64,000 nt of DNA from Epiperipatus broadwayi (Eukaryota; Onychophora; Udeonychophora; Euonychophora; Peripatidae), in assembly GCA_028023455.1 (NCBI GenBank), contig JAQFVV010012545.1, positions 2,376,001 to 2,440,000 of the forward strand, read 5' to 3'. This document shows, in pieces, positions 42,031-54,049 of the stretch; within the stretch, counting starts at the first letter, position 1; every line of letters begins with the position of its first letter. The notes under the pieces are model-generated. The model worked only from the letters and a program-made list of their open reading frames with translations, searched no databases and was not told where the DNA came from. The position numbers and the translations under genes were made by a program.

Positions 42031-44865
42031 CAAATTTGAATTGTCATATAATAATAAAAACTGTTAATTTTAACACATATGTGTCTACCTAACATGCATC
42101 TACATAAACACACATATATGTCATAACATATGAAAATTGTCATATAATAATAAAAAAACAAGCTATCTCATTTTAAAGATATATAAATGCACACATGACA
42201 TGTGCATATATATATATATATAAATGGGTGATATGAATTAAAGCTATTAATTAGCCTCTTCTTTTTTATGGTAAATAAATGTTTTTCTTTTAAAAAAAGA
42301 AAAAAAAACAACTATTATCATTTGGAAAGTTTCATTCAAAATTCAGATCCTTGGGCCTCATTTTCAATATTTAACAAAATATTCAGAGTATTCCTCTTTT
42401 TTATGTAAATAATATCAGGAACAAATAATTTTCTAGACTCAAATGTCACTTATTATTTTCTTTCCTTGTTTTATTTTTAGTTGCCAAAAGTCATTTACTT
42501 TTAAAATTTGTTAATTAAAAATTTTAAATGTCATTGCAAAAAATTATTAAAAATACTATCATTCTCAATTACATAACACTACTCACCAGCTGTACTTTAT
42601 ATATATGATGCTGTAACTTTATCTGCATATGGATAAAACAATATACATATAAACTAATTCCTCAGCAAGCTGATGGTCTCTCTGGGTAAACTGGTCTAAA
42701 TTTAAACAGTAGACTGACATTGTCATTATCATGAAAGATATAATCACAAACTGTTGTCTTGCAGTGAAATTTTTTTAGTCTCTATGCTGTCTAATACATA
42801 TATGGGCTATGAAAAACAGAATCTGGGTCTTACTTCCATGTGAATCCACCATAGTGGATTAGTAGCAACTGCTGGACTTGCATTCTCTTCCCTTCAGTTA
42901 TAACTTCATGGTAACTCTGTCATAATCTGTAAAACTCTTAAAAAACTCTCCCTAATCTTTTTTTACAACCCTGATAGTCAGGTTAAAAAATACAGTAATT
43001 AAAAATAAGTTTTTCCTATCTTGATTGAAAAAGTTGATGACTTTTTTCAATTTACTTTAATCCATTGAAAAACAATTTTGTACCATTATGATTGAAATAT
43101 GATATACAAACTTTAATTTAAAAAATTTGCTCTTCAAAGTAGATAGTAAAATTGTATAATTATCAGTATATCTATTGTAGCATAAAAACATGCACTTTAA
43201 TTTCAAAATCAGAATTAATAAATATTAATTAGACATTTTTAAATGTTTAATTCATAATAAATCCTTTTTTTAAATTCAAAATTATTTAATCTCCAACTGT
43301 TATTTCAGTATAATATAAAAAATGTTTAAAACAATTTGTTGCCTGTGTTTATTTATAATTTTCCTTCCAACTTTATATATGTGCACACACCCTACTATAT
43401 TGTATACCATGAGGCACATCACTGTCTCATAACCTACCTCATGGGGAAAAGGATAATAGAAACAAAAGACCCATCTAACAATATTTTACATAATATACTG
43501 TAAGGATACATGAAACAGACCACACACACATCCCTCTTAAAGATCATTACTACAAACAATCAGCAAAAGATATTGTTAATGATATATTAATAAATTTATG
43601 TAAATTTGTCATTTAAAACGATATTTTTAACTATTCTTGATACTACTGATTTATAGATAGTTAAATTTCAAAAAAGCAAGCAATTCATAAAAATCAAAAA
43701 AAGAAATAATAATTAAACTTTAGTATTTGTTAATACATTACACTAAAAATTCAGATATTCAAGTGATGTCACAACTGAAATAAATATGTGAACTCAAATC
43801 AACATGAAAAATAATATAGAAAAAAGTATGATGGAATGGCTTAGGAGAACAATAAAATTAAAGACTTTTTTTAAAAAAGGAGAATTAAATATAACAGTGG
43901 CTAGTTAATACACAGCTTAACAAAATTTAGATTTGAACCCACTATTTAAAACTATATAATAACAGTGATTAAACTACCATATCTCCAAAGAAAAAATAAT
44001 ATGTAATAGAAAGAAAAATGTATGTATGAATACAAATGAACTAAGTATTTTGTATAAAGTTACTTTACAAACCATAAATCATTATTAATCATAATATTAT
44101 TGAATTTTAGCATTGGAAGTAAGAAATCATCTCAAGTTTATTTTGAGGATTTGTAAAATTTAATAATCCATTATTAATTCTTAATAAAACCAGGAATGTC
44201 AAGTAAATTCATCAATGCAGTTACATATCTATGTTTGGCTAAAAGAAAATAAGCATCATGGAGAAAAAGTGTTCACCATATAACTATGATGTTAGATTTG
44301 AGCTTTAATAGAAATCAGCTTCTACTTATTCATGCTGAATATAATACCAGAATATGTTACAACAAACCAAGGAAAATTCTTAGATCAAAAGGAATACCGT
44401 AGATGAAAGAATGGACTTGCCATCAGAATATTCGAACCTCATTTGAACATGGGAAAGTGGATTTTAAATTAAAAAAAGATTCCAAAAATAGAATTCCTTG
44501 AATATTTATCAATATGAAGGGTCACTAATTTAAACTTTGACTTGATTACATAGTATTAATATTATATATATAATCTTTTTGTATTTTTTATCCTAATTTT
44601 TTTTTTTTGACAATAGATTAAATTTCATCCAACCATAACCTAAAACTATATAAAGGGAAGATCAGGAATATTAGTATTCTCAAGTTATTAATAAAAAGGT
44701 ATAAATAAAAACCCCAAGTTTGCTTAATAATAAGTTGAACTATTTACAGACAAACATATAAGATTTTATTACTTTACATAATATTAGATACTTACACTAG
44801 AACAATTATAATGTTTAATCTTAAATATGAAAAGTTTGTTACAATTAATTTATTAGTTAGATATT
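42030..44865. other. Unassigned AT-rich region
   Basis: A TA run lies at 42206-42220. No gene, RNA or classified repeat is recognised. Confidence 0.5.
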
Positions 44866-44870
44866 TCTAG

Positions 44871-45700
44871 TTCGCTTGCATGTGTAGTGCAATTGTCCTC
44901 AAAGCTATGTATTGTTACAAAATAAACAAATAACAAACAAGCTTAGTGCTTTCAAAGAGTCCTGCATTCATAATCATAGCTTTATTACTAATACAGTTAA
45001 TGATATGCAAATTTATGCTAAATATGCTAGACATTCCATTTCCTTGATTAAGCATAGCTTGTGTCTTTTCTGCTTATGGCATCTTTGTCTCTGGATATGA
45101 AGAAGGCTTCCTTGATTTTTCTTTTAAGATCATGTCTCTCTCTGCACATGATTGAAGTTTATCTGGAATACCCTCATGGTGACTTGTGTTCTGGTGCTGA
45201 AAGAAAACTGAATGAGTGGAAGGATTATTGAGGGCTCTATTGTATGAGTATTTATGTTGTGCCAATCATGTGGACAGAGATGGTCTGCTTTCTTCATAGT
45301 ATGAGCCATTGCAGCTATTGTTCGAGCAAGTAATATTGTATACTGCATGGGGGTCTGTAAAAGTAGAGTTTGATCTTTAGTGTTGTTAATTAAGTTATTG
45401 GAGTTTGGAGGGATGCGGAAGCAAAACTTATATCTGTTATTGAGGCTAGAATGTAATTTACTATGTAAATTAGAGATGTATGGTAGAAATAATCTAGGTT
45501 TATCTTGTTTGATGTTGGTGTTAAACTGTTTATTCTGGAAGTATAAAATTGTTTTATCAATGGGGGACTTCCTGAAGCCTAAATTCAGTAAATCATCTTT
45601 GTATTTTGTTAAATTCATTTTGGTGTCTGTCTAGATAACAGTTGTTCCTGTGCAATACACAGCTTTGAGGACAATTGCACTACACATGCAAGTAACCTAG
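44871..45700 (-). mobile_element. Penelope-like element copy F, third family, flanked by inverted ends
   Basis: The interior (minus strand 45618-45080) encodes a linker and GIY-YIG remnant. The element is bounded by an inverted repeat of about 37 bp: CTTGCATGTGTAGTGCAATTG...CTCAAAGC at 44876 and its reverse complement at 45655-45692. Each end holds TTGAGGACAATTGC...GCAAGCGAAC or a related form, an HHR-like core. The inverted ends suggest a 5'-inverted or head-to-head PLE whose terminal repeats point outward. Confidence 0.65.
45080..45618 (-). pseudogene. PLE family 3 linker and GIY-YIG endonuclease (frameshifted)
   Basis: The first frame reads GFRKSPIDKTILYFQNKQFN, RLFLPYISNLHSKLHSS and NRYKFCFRIPPNSNNLINNTKDQT, the PLE linker pattern (LPYIxxL, then a basic stretch). 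After a frameshift, a second frame gives LAQHKYSYNRALNNPSTHSVFFQHQNTSHHEG, the helix after YIG with Arg and His (TRLAQH) and the conserved downstream His. The GIY-YIG strands themselves are badly decayed. No RT remains. Confidence 0.6.
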
Positions 45701-46430
45701 AATACATATATATTTCCCCAAAGCTAGATCTTTGTTATTCAGAATGTACGACTAAAATTCTTGTATAATTGATCTCTCTTATCATATTTTTATATCATTA
45801 GGAAGAGGTTCCCAAAATATAAAATAATAATTACAAAATTCTATTTCTGGGATATACTCATGAAGTATGGGAACATTAGTTTGTGTGTACATATTACTAT
45901 TTGTATGAAGATTTAAATTTAGTTTGCATTGTAAAGTTTAAGTTAAAAAATTGGACTAATGAACTATTATCCTTTGTAATGATACATTATGACTGGATTA
46001 CCAGATACTGAAGAGATGAATTGAAGAATGATTATGCTTAGCCTATTGTTCATTTAATAATTGCACAACTCATATATTATGTTGAAATATAATTATAAAC
46101 AAATTTTGTTATGGTTAATGATTTTATTAAATATTTATTATCATAATTGAAGTCATTGTTGTTTATCTACTCCACAATTTATCACATCACATTGGCTTTT
46201 TACCTCTGAGTTTAAGATCAAGAAACATCATGAACTTTCTTCTCAGTTGCCTAATAAGGCAGGATGAATGTATGTGTAAATGATATTTTTCCAATAGTTA
46301 TTATATACAATCATGACAGACAAAAATAAATCATGGTTCTTATTTTCAGAAGGCTGTAAAGTCACCAACCAAGGCAGCAGTTGGTGGTCGAAAGTGGAGA
46401 GTGCTAAGAATCCCCTGATTGTGGACCCAG
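45700..46430. other. Unassigned spacer, possibly including RTE 5' sequence
   Basis: AT-rich up to 46340. Positions 46350-46430 (GGCAGCAGTTGGTGGTCG...GGACCCAGGATGACA) are less AT-rich and may belong to the 5' end of the RTE element that follows. The other RTE copy diverges at this point, so this cannot be confirmed. Confidence 0.4.
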
Positions 46431-46436
46431 GATGAC

Positions 46437-47808
46437 ATTTGCTGACAACTTATTATTTAGGTATTTACAACTGCAGATCACTTTCAAGGGAAGGAATATT
46501 GTAAGAATTAGAAGAAGAATTGTCTTATATTAAATGAGATATTATTGGACCTTGTGAAGTTAGAAGAAAAGGGTGAAAAGACAATTGATTTAAAAAGTGG
46601 ACATGTACTCTACTATAAAGGCACAAATATTGGTAATACAAGAAAAGTAGGTTTCATTATAAATAAAAAGTGGAAGAACAACATTATGGAGATTGATGGT
46701 GTATTGGACAGCGTGCCAAAATTAGTTATACATCTTAATAAAAGATACCAAATGTAGATGATTCAGGTTTATGCCCCAACAAGTTCTCATAGTCATGAAG
46801 TAGTAGAATATTTTTATATGGATGTACAAAAGGCTTTTGATCAGAGTAAAAAACATTTTAAAAAATTGTTATGGGAGACTTTAATGCTAGAATTGGTAAA
46901 TAAATGAAAAGTGCTGTAGGTAAATTTGGTTATGGTAATAGAAATGAGAGAGGTCATAGATTGTGGAGTTTGCAGAAAAAACAACAACTTCATATTGCAA
47001 ATTTTTTTTTTGAAAAAAATGTTAAAAGGAAATGGACATGGAAGCATCCAAATGAAGGTACAGCAGAATTGAATTACATTTTGATTAACAGAAAATACAT
47101 ATTTCAATATTACAATGTTCTTAATAAATTTAACACAGGAAGTGATCATCGATTAGTAAGATATAAGATACATGTTAATGCAAAACTAAAGAGACAAAAA
47201 ATGTTAAGAAAAACAATATTTACAGTTGATATTCCTAATCTTCAGAAACACTCTAATGAATTTAAATTAGAACTTCCAAATGTTTCATATTTGAATGAAA
47301 TTAATAAGAAAATAACTGATACACTTTTAAAAACTGCAACAAAGATAGCTGGTAGAAAAAAGCAGCAATTGACCAATAAAATTTCTACTGAGACTAGAGA
47401 ATTTATGAAGAAAAGAAGAATATGAAGATATACAAAAATGATGCATCCAAAGGAATTGAATATCTCGAATTCTGTAAAATGGTGTGGAAAAGAGTTGAAA
47501 ATAATGTAAGTATAACTGTGAACTAGCAAGGAAAGCTGTAGAAAAGAATAAAATTCTCAAGAGAATAAAACAACATTTTGGTATTGGTAGAAAATTTATA
47601 TCTGCAATAAGGACAAAAGATGAAACTATTACTAAAAAAAGAGACGACATCATGAAATGGGTAGAAGAGTACTATCAAGAAATTTTAAATGAAAAAGTGA
47701 GATATGCAATTAAATTTATGAAAAAAAGAAAGGCTCCAGATAATGATGGAATTATAATTGATATATTAAAAGAAGCAGGCGAAAAATAGAATTTTTTAAG
47801 CAATATAT
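46437..47808 (+). mobile_element. Dead RTE element, 5' part (interrupted by LTR element B)
   Basis: Collinear with the 59.7-kb RTE ORF from its start to about KEAGEE (residue 490 of that ORF). Frameshifts occur near 46545, 46755, 46870 and 47425, and about 60 bp are deleted near 47685. It preserves the endonuclease motif GDFNARIG near 46871-46900, which the longer ORF has lost. The element resumes at 54050 after the LTR insertion. Confidence 0.85.
46904..47425 (+). pseudogene. RTE endonuclease domain fragment
   Basis: The longest open piece of this copy, 173 codons. It includes [40 protein letters not shown] (the endonuclease SDH motif) and the linker to the RT with [24 protein letters not shown]. 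The endonuclease belongs to the APE type that nicks target DNA for reverse transcription. An amber-like break follows near 47425 and the frame shifts. Confidence 0.8.
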
Positions 47809-50067
47809 TGTAACGAGCACAGACGTTCGTTACATTGTTTTTTTATATATAATTATTAAACAAGTTAAAATAAAAAGTTCGCATTTAAAAACTTTCTTTA
47901 AAAATTAAAAATTGAAATTAAAATATCGTCTTAAACTCTTATATATTAAGTCGCACAGATAATAAAAATTATTAAAATAAAATTTTTATTAAAGAAAAAG
48001 GTATGTTTAAAACTAAATTTTAAAAAGATTTGGAGATAAAATTATATCTCTAAATCTGTCTTTAAATATATTTTTGATTTGGAAAACAGGGTAATTAATT
48101 AGAAATGGAAATGATTGTTAATTAGTTAAATGTAAACCAGCCTTCGGCATTTAAATGTAAAAACACCGGTCAGATAAGAAAACAATAAAAACTGTTAGCA
48201 AATAAGAAGAAATCCCTATGGAATCGGACCTCAACGAAAAGGATCATCTCATCGATGACGTAATGTAAATTCAATCCTTCACATTAATATAAAAGGAAAA
48301 TTTTGGAAATTATTAATCAGTGACTAGTGACTGGAAATTGATTGATTATTGACGATGTAACAGCTAGGTGTTAGCGCTGGGAGATCGGAAGAGCGTCGTG
48401 TAGCTTCAATCCCTTCAGTTCTGCTAAGAAAGAGAAAAAAATGGGCCATCGTTTATACAATGAGGACCAACTACACGAAAAACAAAATCTCCAAAGGATA
48501 AATAAATAAATCAACCGGATACTAATCTTCGGACGACGTGGGAATTCACGTTTAAACGGCCAGGAATATAATAGGATGAACTATTTCAATAACCGTAAGA
48601 ACTTTAAAATTTATGAACAGTAAATTAAAAACTTTTCATATTTAAAATGATTTTAATATTATTCTATCTGACCAACAATATTTATTAATTGGTTATAATT
48701 TTATTTAATGTATTTAATTTGTAAAATCATTTCCATTTATTTATTTATTTATTTAATTTTGTTCTTTAAGTTGTTATGATTTCTGTTTTCCGTTAAATAA
48801 ATTATAAAAAAATGTTAAACTTGAGTCGGGCGTGAATGGCTGTATCGATTTGTAAAGATAATTAAGGGAGGGTAATCTTGGGTTGTTCATTTCGTGGTTG
48901 AATTGGTTCAATGGATTGGATATATTTATGTAATTAGTAGGTGTAAGCATGAGATCCGCTACGGGCAGGATTATAAAATACGCCACACACCCTCTGTTTG
49001 CCTATGGATGGGTTTGTAAGTCGGCAGAAGACCGCAGCCCATTCCTATGGAGTTTTTAGTTTATTGATCTACTTGCCCACAGATGTCACATTCCTGTGGG
49101 TGGAGAGTCAATGTCGTTTTTCTTTCTTCATATTGGTCAGATGTACATTCCTGACAATATAATTGTGTTGTCGTATCATGCTACATTGAATACATGAATG
49201 TATCAGATGGATTGGCGCCGGTTGATTGCGAAATGTGTTGCCTAGGGTTAAATAGGGATAGAATATTTTATTTTCGAATGCAAATCTATATAGTATATTC
49301 AGGCTCGATCCTATAAAACTATTAAATTTAAGTTGTTTATAGACGCTTGCATAGATTGGCTATCGGTTAAATATGTTTGCGTTTTCATATTTGATCAAAA
49401 TATATAGACATTCGACAAATACTGATACCTTACGGTGAGTATCTAAAAGGTATTTATTCGGATGTCTTTTAAGTTATTGGTGACGATGCAGGTATCTTAC
49501 GATGAATACTAGAGGGTTTCTTATATTTCCCTCTGCAATTGTCAGTAATCAATAACTTTATATTTTGATCGTTTATGTTTACTTTGAAATGTTTTTGACC
49601 GTTGAAATCTATGTAACCGATCTATAGCAACATATTAAACAGGTTAATATAATCCCATCTGTGCGAACTTGATTAAAAATGTAAATTTATAATATAATAG
49701 TAATGCAATGTAAATTAAAGTAAAATCAAAGTAAAAAAAAAAATAATGTTAAATGTTAAATTAAATGTAAATCACTAAAGTAATTTTAAACCTTATATAT
49801 ATGTGCATAAATAAATGTTTGTATGTGAATTACTGGCAGTGGCTTACTTTATTCTTTTATATCCTAGTAAATGATATTATTAAATCTCTGCTATTCCACT
49901 GAGCTAGTGACATGGGCTAACGACCGGAATCAAAATTTAAGAAAAAAAAATATATATTTTTTTTTGACTCACGTATCTGCCTACTTTATAAATTTTTCTA
50001 GGTTCAAATGCCTAGATGGCGCCCCGTAGTGCAGTTTACGTTAAGTCGCTTTCTCCGGATCGTTACA
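47809..50067 (+). repeat. 5' LTR of LTR element B
   Basis: It begins TGTAACGA-(9 nt)-TTCGTTACA, a hairpin at the tip, and ends GGATCGTTACA, so the LTR has 8-bp terminal inverted repeats. It contains 22 bases of adapter at 48382-48403. Identity to the other LTR is very high at both ends but clearly lower in 48600-49230. Confidence 0.85.
48382..48403 (+). other. Illumina adapter sequence in the assembly (probable artefact)
   Basis: The 22 bases read AGATCGGAAGAGC then GTCGTGTAG, the start of the standard Illumina TruSeq adapter (from memory). The other LTR has at this place GGGGATTGAAAAAG... followed by CTTCAATCCC, forming a hairpin GGGATTGAA/TTCAATCCC that the adapter destroys. A chance 22-base match is very unlikely. 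Confidence 0.9.
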
Positions 50068-50068
50068 A

Positions 50069-50087
50069 TGGCGCAACCAACTGGGCC
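50069..50087 (+). other. Possible primer-binding site of LTR element B
   Basis: TGGCGCAACCAACTGGGCC follows the 5' LTR after one base. TGGCGC... is a frequent start of Gypsy-type PBSs. No matching polypurine tract is visible before the 3' LTR, so polarity is not secure. Confidence 0.4.
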
Positions 50088-50170
50088 GATCTTTAATAAA
50101 CCACAAATACCCTGAGCAAATTTTGTCAAAATGAAATAAATGTTTGGTAATCCTGACGTTTAGCGCCCCG

Positions 50171-51167
50171 AACAATTCGCCCTCTATTTTTAAAAAAATT
50201 AACTAACTATTTTTTCACACCTAAAAAAAAAAAGGTATGTAACTATATCCAAGTGTAAATGCTAATAAAAAAAGATTAAAAAAAATACTTACATTTCATG
50301 CGATTTTCACTTATAGCGGTCTTTGCTGTATATAGAACTGTAAATAAATGACGTATATTAACTGTAAATGTTTTTCCGTAAAGAAGAATAAATAACAAGA
50401 AAACAAACTTACATTTTTAGGAGTAATTGGAAGCCACACAAGCGAGGAAATGCACGAAAAGGTCGTCGCGTGCATGCAGATTTCTGAAAGAAAATTCCTG
50501 CAGGTAGGATGAGAACAAAGGTGTGCTCATCCCAAATTGATATTTTAGCTTATGCTATGCGACAGAGTGGACATAGGCATAATTCCACGCGGTCAAGCAA
50601 AAGTATTTCAGAATTTGTCACGTGTCACAAATGACCAAAGTACAGTAGTTCATAATTTTTATAGCAACTTTGCGTGAGACTAAATAGAGCTAAAAATTGA
50701 AGTTTTGTTACATCCATTTTATTTATTCATCTTCATGTAAAAAAGACATTTATAGTTACATATACTCTGCAATTACATAAAGAGTAATAAATAACCAAAA
50801 AAACTTACTTTTAGCTGTATTTAGACTCCGAATTTAGTCACCTCATTTGTGACCGTGACAAATTCTGAACTATTTTGTGCTGGAATATGATACCTTTCGT
50901 GATTTCTCGTTGTGTGCTTCCAATTACTCTAAAAATGTAAGTTTGTTTTCTTGTTATTTATTCTTCTTCTAAAAAACATTGTACAGATAATATACGTATT
51001 TATTTACATTCTATATACAGCAAAGCGCTATAGAGTAAAAATACCATGTAAATGTAAGTATTTTTTTTGATCTTTTTTATGTAGCATTTACACTTGGATA
51101 TAGTTACATACACTTTTTTAGGTGCAAAAATAGTTAGTTAATTTTTTTAAAAATAAGGGAATTGTTT
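50171..51167. repeat. 1-kb foldback filling the internal region of LTR element B
   Basis: The left arm starts AACAATTCGCCCTC and the right arm ends AAGGGAATTGTT. The arms include TTAACTAACTATTTTT, GGTATGTAACTATATCCAAG, ACAAGAAAACAAACTTAC and ATTTTTAGGAGTAATTGGAAGC, each found inverted on the other side. Pairing continues inside through CAGAATTTGTCAC and GTCACAAATGA. Only a central part of roughly 150-250 bp lacks an obvious partner. There is no ORF. Either a MITE-like foldback inserted in the element or the element's own structure. Confidence 0.8.
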
Positions 51168-51832
51168 CATTAAATGTTTTATCTGCTTACATAAGTCGGA
51201 TATTTTTAAATTTTATAAAAGCACTGCCAGGAAGAAATTGCGCATATATATTAAATAAAAGAAAGTATAAATAATTTTAAAACTAATTTTTGTAAATTAA
51301 AAAGAAAATCAAAAGGTTGCATTGGATATGTCTTTTTTTTTGTTAATATATATTTATGCGTTAACGTGTATAGGCGCACAGCCACGGAAGTTTATGATCG
51401 AAATGTGGTACCTTACGATGAGTACCGTTGGGAATTTACGTCAGTGTAATCCTATTTATGCATTTCAATCAGTCATAAATAAGTTGGTGGTATGTATAAT
51501 TGTGCTGCAAATATACACGTATAAATCCATTATCTTTCAAAACTTATTTAGTTCAATGCAACCTTCTTAAATAAATAATTTAAATAACTTGCTTGTCATG
51601 CCGTATGTAAAAGTAAAATGTATAAAATAAAATAGAACACTTGTGGGGAGGGGTGTAAACGTAAATGGTCCTTAGGTAGGCGATGGTCAACATTTTCTTT
51701 TTCTTTTTGTATAGAGTTTTTTGTAAAATTATTAACCGAATGTTTGTAAATTTTGTTAATACCGTAATTACTAACCCTAAGTAAAATATTTTTTTTTTTT
51801 GATCATTTTTTTTTTAAGTAACTTTACTGATA

Positions 51833-54049
51833 TGTAACGAGCACAGACGTTCGTTACATTGTTTTTTTATATATAATTATTAAACAAGTTAAAATAAAAA
51901 GTTCGCATTTAAAAACTTTCTTTAAAAATTAAAAATTGAAATTAAAATATCGTCTTAAACTCTTATATATTAAGTCGCACAGATAATAAAAATTATTAAA
52001 ATAAAATTTTTATTAAAGAAAAAGGTATTTTTAAAACTAAATTTTAAAAAGATTTGGAGATAAAATTATATCTCTAAATCTGTCTTTAAATATATTTTTG
52101 ATTTGGAAAACAGGGTAATTAATTAGAAATGGAAATGATTGTTAATTAGTTAAATGTAAACCAGCCTTCGGCATTTAAATGTAAAAACACTGGTCAGATA
52201 AGAAAACAATAAAAACTGTTAGCAAATAAGAAGAAATCCCTATGGAATCGGACCTCAACGAAAAGGATCATCTCATCGATGACGTAATGTAAATTCAATC
52301 CTTCACATTAATATAAAAGGAAAATTTTGGAAATTATTAATCAGTGACTAGTGACTGGAAATTGATTGATTATTGACGATGTAACAGCTAGGTGTTAGCG
52401 CTGGGGGGATTGAAAAAGACGCACAGCTTCAATCCCTTCAGTTCTGCTAAGAAAGAGAAAAAAATGGGCCATCGTTTATACAATGAGGACCAACTACCCG
52501 AAAAACAAAATCTCCAAAGGATAAATAAATAAATCAACCGGATACTAATCTTCGGACGACGTGGGAATTCACGTTTAAACGGCCAGGAATATAATAGGAT
52601 GAACTATTTCAATAACCGTAAGAACTTTAAAATTTATGAACATTAAGTTAAAAACTTTTCGTATTTAAAATAATTGCATTAGTTTCCTATCTGACCAAAC
52701 TAAATTAATAATGTTATTTGATGTATTTTTTTTCTTATTTATTTTGTAAAATCATTTCCATTTATTTATTTTTTGTTCTTTAAGTTTTATTATGATTGTT
52801 GTTTTCCGTTAAATTAATTATAAAAATGTTAAACTTAAGTCGGGCGTGAATGGCTGTATAGATTTGTAAAGTTATATTAGGGGAGGGTAATCTTAGGTTA
52901 TTTATGTCGTTGTTAGATTGGGTCAATGGATTGGATATATTGATGTAGTTAGTAGATGTAATCGGAGATTCGCCACGGGCAGAATCGTTTATATATACGC
53001 CGCACTCACCCGTTTGCCTATGGAAGGAATTATAAGACGGAGAACGCAGTTCCTTTCTATGGAGTTTTTTTTTATTGTTCTTCTCGTTAGATAGATGTAA
53101 TATTCCTATCTGATTGAGAGTCAATGTCTTTTCTTAATTCTTTTGGTGCTGCCGTATTTCGTATTACATTGAATACATCGATGTATCAGATGGATTGATG
53201 CCAGTTTGACTGCGAATTTTAGCCTAAGGTTAAATAGGGATAGAATATTTTATTTTCGAATGCAAATCTATATAGTATATTCAGGCTCGATCCTATAAAA
53301 CTATTAAATTTAAGTTGTTTATAGACGCTTGCATAGATTGGCTATCGGTTAAATATGTTTGCGTTTTCATATTTGATCAAAATATATAGACATTCGACAA
53401 ATACTGATACCTTACGGTGAGTATCTAAAAGGTATTTATTCGGATGTCTTTTAAGTTATTGGTGACGATGCAGGTATCTTACGATGAATACTAGAGGGTT
53501 TCTTATATTTCCCTCTGCAATTGTCAGTAATCAATAACTTTGTATTTTGATCGTTTATGTTTACTTTGAAATGTTTTTGACCGTTGAAATCTATGTAACC
53601 GATCTATAGCAACATATTAAACAGGTTAATATAATCCCATCTGTGCGAACTTGATTAAAAATGTAAATTTATAATATAATAGTAATGCAATGTAAATTAA
53701 AGTAAAATCAAAGTAAAAAAAAAAATAATGTTAAATGTTAAATTAAATGTAAATCACTAAAGTAATTTTAAACCTTATATATATGTGCATAAATAAATGT
53801 TTGTATGTGAATTACTGGCAGTGGCTTACTTTATTCTTTTATATCCTAGTAAATGATATTATTAAATCTCTGCTATTCCACTGAGCTAGTGACATGGGCT
53901 AACGACCGGAATCAAAATTTAAGAAAAAAAAAATATATATTTTTTTTGACTCACGTATCTGCCTACTTTATAAATTTTTCTAGGTTCAAATGCCTAGATG
54001 GCGCCCCGTAGTGCAGTTTACGTTAGGTCGCTTTCTCCGGATCGTTACA
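51833..54049 (+). repeat. 3' LTR of LTR element B
   Basis: Partner of 47809-50067. Positions 52620-53225 differ by many substitutions and indels from the partner, whereas the flanking kilobase-scale parts are almost unchanged. It carries the intact hairpin GGGATTGAA/TTCAATCCC at 52407-52437. Confidence 0.85.

Larger units (their letters stand above)
47809..54049 (+). mobile_element. LTR retrotransposon B, inserted in an RTE element, no coding capacity
   Basis: LTRs at 47809-50067 and 51833-54049 start TGTAACGA and end TCGTTACA. The internal region (50068-51832) has no gag or pol, so the element is non-autonomous (LARD-like). Short AT duplication (ATATAT) lies on both sides, and the RTE reading continues across the insertion, fixing the boundaries. 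Parts of the two LTRs look nearly identical, suggesting recent activity. Plus polarity is inferred from a PBS-like TGGCGCAACC just inside the left LTR. Confidence 0.85.

Noticed and set aside
48382-48403. A biological divergence between LTR copies at this spot
   Set aside because: The 22 bases equal a sequencing adapter, so an artefact is far more likely.
51322-51570. 82-aa ORF in the internal region of LTR element B as a possible accessory gene
   Set aside because: No similarity to gag, pol or env is visible and codon use looks random; the frame is short for the local base composition.
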